NCBI GenBank assembly: GCA_005879805.1
Contig: VBKL01000083.1
Coordinates: 1-39,159, forward strand
DNA: 39,159 bases
Source of the DNA: Deltaproteobacteria bacterium
GTDB lineage: Bacteria; Myxococcota; Myxococcia; Myxococcales; 40CM-4-68-19
Reading direction: 5' to 3'
Part shown: one piece after another, positions 35,851-39,159 of the stretch
Position numbering within the stretch: position 1 is the stretch's first letter
Layout: each line of letters opens with the position of its first letter
Program-made: the position numbers and the translations under genes
The notes under the pieces: model-generated
The model's database searches: none
The model's input: only the letters and a program-made list of their open reading frames with translations
Told to the model about the DNA's origin: nothing

Positions 35851-38097
35851 TCAGTGCCTCCACCCGTAACCGAGGTAGAGCGACACGGCGATGTGCGCGG
35901 CGATGGTCACCACCAGGAAGCCGGCGAGGCAGCCGTGGAAGAGCCGCCAGGCGCGCAAGAGGTTCTTGAGCGACTGGTAGAAGGCGATCTGCATCCGGAT
36001 CCGCTGCAGCCGCAGGTAGCCCTCGCGGAACTCGCCGTAGTCGTCGCGATCGGCGAACTGGCCGCGAACGAGCAGCAGTCGGAAGCGCGCCCGCAGGCCC
36101 CCTAGCGGAACCCGCACCGGGTAGCCCCAGAGGGATCCGCGCCGGGCAGGCGTCGCCGCGGAGGCGAAGATCGCCCGGAGCCGCTGCGGGTCAGAGGCGC
36201 CCTGGATGAGAGGCTCGACGCGCTGCTTGAGCCTCTCCCACCGCTCCAGGAGCTCTTTCAGCTCCACCTCCTTGCCGCCCGACGAGGGTACGAGCCCGTA
36301 GATGAAGCGGCCGAAGATGCCGGTGAGGACCACGACCAGGAGCGAGGCGGCGGTGGCGGTTGCGAGCTGGTTGTTCGACTGGAACGCAGCGTGGAAGGCG
36401 ATGACCACCGGGCTCATGAAGCCGACGAACATGTGGAAATCGAGCCAGCCGCGGATGGAACCAAAAGATGCGAGCGCGCGAGAGCGTTTGCGCACCGGGT
36501 AGAGGAAGTTCAGCAGCATGAACGCCGTCGCCACGATGCCGACCCCGTGTCCCCAGGGGCCGGCCGGGCGCAAAGACGCGTGCAGCGGCGAGTGGAGGCG
36601 CGCGGCGCGCGAGAGCGTGTAGTAGTCCCAGCCCTTCAGCGTGAGCCAGCCGAGGATCAGCGCTGCGGTCGCCAGGTAGAAGAGGTGCCCGCGCCGGCGC
36701 TGCTTCTCGGGGGCATCTTCGCTGGCGAGGCCGCGCCGGGACATGGCGACGACGCCCCCTGGTGGCGTCGGCTTCGGCTTCTGCAACTCCTCGCCGAGAT
36801 GCTTCTTGAGCGAGATGCCGGACTTGGTGAGGAACGGGGTCGGCAGCTCGCCGCCGACGTTGACGATGACGAAGTCGTTGGCGAGGACCACGGGCGAGCC
36901 CGAAGCGGTCAGCACCACCTCGTCCTCGAGGACCTTGTCGACCTCGGAATTCATCAGCGCCTTGATCCGGCGGCTGGCGATGAGCTCCTGGATGCGCTTG
37001 CGATTCGCCTCGCGGACCTTGGCGAACGAATCGCCGCGGTACGAGATGGTCACCCGCGCGTCGCTCTCGTCGGCGAGCTGGACGGCCGCCTCGATGGCCG
37101 CGTCGCCCCCGCCGACCACAAGCACGCGGGACCCCTGGTACTGCTCGGGATCGGCGAGCCGGTAGGCGACCTTCGACAGCTCCTCTCCCGGGACGCCCAG
37201 CTTGCGCGGCGTCCCGCGGCGTCCGATGGCGAGGACCACCTTGCGCGCGGTGAGCACCCCCTTCTTGGTGACCACCTGGAAGGCGCCGTCCCTGCCGCCG
37301 ATCGATTCGACGCCGACGCCCTCGTCGACGCGTACGCCCGCCTGTCCGAGCGCGCCGCTCCAGACCGAGAGCAGCTCTTCCTTGCTGATCCGCTTCTGGC
37401 TGAGCTTGCCGAAGAAGGGGATCTGCACCGGCTCGGTCATCACCACCTTGTGCCGGGGGTAGTTCGCGATGGTGCCGCCCACCGAGCCCTGCTCGAGCAC
37501 CCGGAAGCTGCGCCCCTTCTCCTGGAGCCCGAGCGCCGTGGCGAGGCCCGCCGGACCTCCGCCGACGATGGCGACGTCGACCGTTCCCGCGGCCGTCCGG
37601 TCGCGCGGGGTCACCTCGGCGAGCCGCTCGCTGACCTGCAATCCCTGGGCGATGGCGTTCCTGATGAGACCCATCCCGCCCAGCTCGCCGACGATGTGGA
37701 CGCCGGGGCGACTGGACTCGAAGTACTGGTCCACCATCGGCAGATCGACGCCGCGCTCCGAGGTGCCGAAGACGAGCTTGATGGCGCCGACGGGACACTG
37801 CGCCGCGCAGCTGCCGTGGCCGATGCAGTGGTCGGGCATCACCAGGCGGGGGACGCCGTCGACGACGCCGAGGATGTCCCCCTCGGGGCACGCCTTGAGA
37901 CAGGTCAGGCTGCCGATGCAGATGTCCGTGTCGATGACCGGGTGGATGGTCAGCGGCAGGCGCGCTCCGCGCTCCTCGCTCTCCACCAGGGCGCGGGCGG
38001 CGTCGGCATGGCGACGCCGCCTGCGCCCGAGGTGGACGCGACCCAGCACGACGGCTGCCGCTACCGGAGCGGCGAATATGGCTGAGCCGAGATCCAT
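35851..38097 (-). CDS. ferredoxin-like / FAD-NAD(P) oxidoreductase / membrane b-heme fusion protein
   Basis: A 748-residue fusion. Residues 1-20 are a membrane anchor. Residues about 50-115 form a two-cluster ferredoxin-like domain with C60, C66, C70 and C91, C97, C101. The second Cys of each classical CxxCxxCxxxC set is replaced (Ser63, His94). Residues about 165-440 form a thioredoxin-reductase-like flavin domain with GGGPAGLATALGL (FAD), VVGGGDAAIEAAVQL (NAD(P)) and FVIVNVGGELP. From about 470 there are five membrane helices with His pairs (DFHMFVGF, AFHAAF, LFHGCL, AAHIAV) that could hold b-haems, as in cytochrome b561/ferric reductase domains. It would pass electrons from NAD(P)H or ferredoxin across the membrane to the cytochromes encoded next. 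The neighbouring genes lie only one and two bases away. Confidence 0.85.
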   Translation of the reverse strand: MDLGSAIFAAPVAAAVVLGRVHLGRRRRRHADAARALVESEERGARLPLTIHPVIDTDICIGSLTCLKACPEGDILGVVDGVPRLVMPDHCIGHGSCAAQCPVGAIKLVFGTSERGVDLPMVDQYFESSRPGVHIVGELGGMGLIRNAIAQGLQVSERLAEVTPRDRTAAGTVDVAIVGGGPAGLATALGLQEKGRSFRVLEQGSVGGTIANYPRHKVVMTEPVQIPFFGKLSQKRISKEELLSVWSGALGQAGVRVDEGVGVESIGGRDGAFQVVTKKGVLTARKVVLAIGRRGTPRKLGVPGEELSKVAYRLADPEQYQGSRVLVVGGGDAAIEAAVQLADESDARVTISYRGDSFAKVREANRKRIQELIASRRIKALMNSEVDKVLEDEVVLTASGSPVVLANDFVIVNVGGELPTPFLTKSGISLKKHLGEELQKPKPTPPGGVVAMSRRGLASEDAPEKQRRRGHLFYLATAALILGWLTLKGWDYYTLSRAARLHSPLHASLRPAGPWGHGVGIVATAFMLLNFLYPVRKRSRALASFGSIRGWLDFHMFVGFMSPVVIAFHAAFQSNNQLATATAASLLVVVLTGIFGRFIYGLVPSSGGKEVELKELLERWERLKQRVEPLIQGASDPQRLRAIFASAATPARRGSLWGYPVRVPLGGLRARFRLLLVRGQFADRDDYGEFREGYLRLQRIRMQIAFYQSLKNLLRAWRLFHGCLAGFLVVTIAAHIAVSLYLGYGWRH

Positions 38098-38098
38098 C

Positions 38099-39159
38099 TT
38101 ACTCGCGCCCGGACGAGGTCGGACCGCTCACGCCCGCCGTCTTCCGCTTGCGGACGCCGAGGAGCACGAGCGCCGCGACGTACGCGAACGCCAGGCTCCA
38201 CCCGCTTCCCGAGGTCGTGCAGCCCCAGACGGGCGGGACCTGGGCGGCTCCGCCGGTGGTCGAACCGGTGCCGGCGACGTCGACCTCGACAGTCGGGTTC
38301 GCCGGGTCGCTGCTGACGATCCGGAAGCAGCTTCCCGGGGGCAGCGCACCGTCCTCGATGGGGACGAAGAGTACGTTGATCGGGATGCTCGCGCCCGGGG
38401 CGATCGACGCCGGAATGGTGGCGGCCCAGACGAGCGTGCGAGGCGTTCCGCTGCAGTGCGCGATCGACGTCACGTCGAGCCGGGCATTGCCGGCGTTCTT
38501 CACCTCCACGGTGAGCCTCTTCACGGAGCCGACGGAGACCGTCCCGAAGTCGAGCGAGGCGGGATCGAGCGCGATGACCGGTACCGCCGTCGACGTGGCC
38601 GACCCGCCGAGGGCGAGGTTGATGGTCGGCTTCGCCGGGTCATTGCTCGCGATCTGGAGGCAGGCGCCCGCGGGCAACGAGCCGGCGACCATCGGAGCGA
38701 AGGTGACGTTGAGGTTGGTGCTCCGGCCGGCCGGCACCGAGAACGCGCTCGCCGGCGTCCAGGTGACCGAGCCCGGGGTGCCGGAGCAGGCGGAGACGCG
38801 GGTCACGTTCAGCGTCGAGCCGCCCGTGTTCTGCACTTGCGCGGTGAGCATCTTCGAGGCGCCCGCGCTCACCGTTCCGAAAGCGAGAGAGCCGGGGTTG
38901 AGGGCGATGGCAGGGCCCGACGGGGGAGGCGACGCGGTCGCGCCCGTCCCGCTGAGGGCGAGGTTGATGGTCGGCTTCGCCGGATCGTTGCTGGCGATGG
39001 TGAGGCAGGCGCCCGCGGGCAGCGTACCGGCGGACGTCGGGGCGAAGGTGACGTTGAGGCTCGTGCTCCCAGAAGCCGGCACCGAGAACGCGCTCGACGG
39101 CGTCCAGGTGATCGAGGCCGGAGTGCCGGCGCAGGCGGACACGGAGGTAACGTTCAGCG
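38099..39159 (-). CDS. choice-of-anchor (ASH-like) repeat surface protein with MYXO-CTERM-like tail, 5' end beyond window
   Basis: Partial gene; the coding frame runs off the right edge (LNVT precedes the nominal GTG at 39142), so the true start is outside. The visible ~350 residues hold at least three immunoglobulin-like repeats of about 115 residues, with the patterns LAFGTVSAGASK, LNVTRVSACSGTPGSVTW, TNLNVTFAP and ASNDPAKPTINLAL. This is the ASPM/SPD-2/Hydin-like or choice-of-anchor D group. The end, VWGCTTSGSGW followed by FAYVAALVLLGV and RKRK, fits a MYXO-CTERM surface signal. It stops one base before the ferredoxin/FAD fusion gene starts, so it is the upstream member of the electron-transfer operon. 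A role as surface scaffold is possible but not shown. Confidence 0.8.
   Translation of the reverse strand, partial: LNVTSVSACAGTPASITWTPSSAFSVPASGSTSLNVTFAPTSAGTLPAGACLTIASNDPAKPTINLALSGTGATASPPPSGPAIALNPGSLAFGTVSAGASKMLTAQVQNTGGSTLNVTRVSACSGTPGSVTWTPASAFSVPAGRSTNLNVTFAPMVAGSLPAGACLQIASNDPAKPTINLALGGSATSTAVPVIALDPASLDFGTVSVGSVKRLTVEVKNAGNARLDVTSIAHCSGTPRTLVWAATIPASIAPGASIPINVLFVPIEDGALPPGSCFRIVSSDPANPTVEVDVAGTGSTTGGAAQVPPVWGCTTSGSGWSLAFAYVAALVLLGVRKRKTAGVSGPTSSGRE
38609..39159. repeat. tandem ~345-bp coding repeat
   Basis: The stretch starting GAGGGCGAGGTTGATGGTCG occurs at 38609 and again at 38954, a spacing of exactly 345 bp (115 codons). Much of the intervening sequence is also nearly repeated. 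A third, more diverged copy lies at about 38264-38608. This encodes the immunoglobulin-like repeats and suggests recent duplication or gene conversion between units. Confidence 0.7.

Overview
The window looks like chromosomal DNA of a very GC-rich Myxococcota (Anaeromyxobacter-like) bacterium. The clues are strong G/C third-position bias, two proteins with MYXO-CTERM-like tails (Gly-Cys, a hydrophobic stretch, then basic residues), choice-of-anchor and HAF repeat surface proteins, a PilZ protein of the type common in myxobacteria, and a dense bank of multiheme c-type cytochromes. No rRNA, tRNA, CRISPR array, insertion sequence or phage gene was found. No gene-free stretch exceeds about 225 bases.

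Left part (1-12770): a DoxX-like membrane protein diverges from an NADP-type malic enzyme (maeB). After these come a secreted M1 aminopeptidase, a HAF-repeat lipoprotein and a small nucleotidyltransferase-fold protein. Then come malate synthase (aceB) and GTP-type PEP carboxykinase (pckG), spaced like an operon; pckG carries an in-frame TAA at codon 408. An Asp-box surface protein and a small STAS/SpoIIAA-like protein follow. maeB, aceB and pckG together handle the C2/C4-to-PEP node.

Middle part (12819-21205): an apparent complete oxalate system. On the minus strand the order is a GntR/FCD regulator, the gamma-delta, alpha and beta subunits of an oxalate oxidoreductase-like 2-oxoacid:ferredoxin oxidoreductase, and an OxlT-like MFS carrier. 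On the plus strand, divergent from the regulator, are an AAE3-like oxalyl-CoA synthetase and a ketopantoate-reductase-family protein that is probably an oxalyl-CoA reductase. Inferred flow: oxalate enters through OxlT. One branch is oxidised to CO2 with reduced ferredoxin. The other is activated to oxalyl-CoA and reduced to glyoxylate, which malate synthase 9 kb away could use. A TGGTCAGACCA palindrome in the divergent promoter is a likely regulator site.

21354-27346: a secreted type-B carboxylesterase, an IclR regulator fused at DNA level to a truncated class V aminotransferase, a DUF1905 protein, a saccharopine-dehydrogenase-like reductase and a PilZ protein with an extra C-terminal domain.

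Right part (27527-39159, all minus strand): a tightly packed electron-transfer operon. In transcription order it holds a choice-of-anchor repeat protein (cut by the window edge), a ferredoxin/FAD/membrane b-heme fusion protein, a multiheme cytochrome of about 17 hemes (frameshifted in this sequence), 10-heme and 9-heme cytochromes, and an outer-membrane beta-barrel (also frameshifted). After an AT-rich gap come a lipoprotein and the System II cytochrome c assembly proteins ResB and ResC. This has the parts list of an inner-membrane-to-outer-surface electron conduit with its own haem-attachment machinery. Four loci carry apparent lesions (pckG, the 17-heme cytochrome, the barrel, the aminotransferase). 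That pattern suggests either sequence errors or real decay and needs resolving first.
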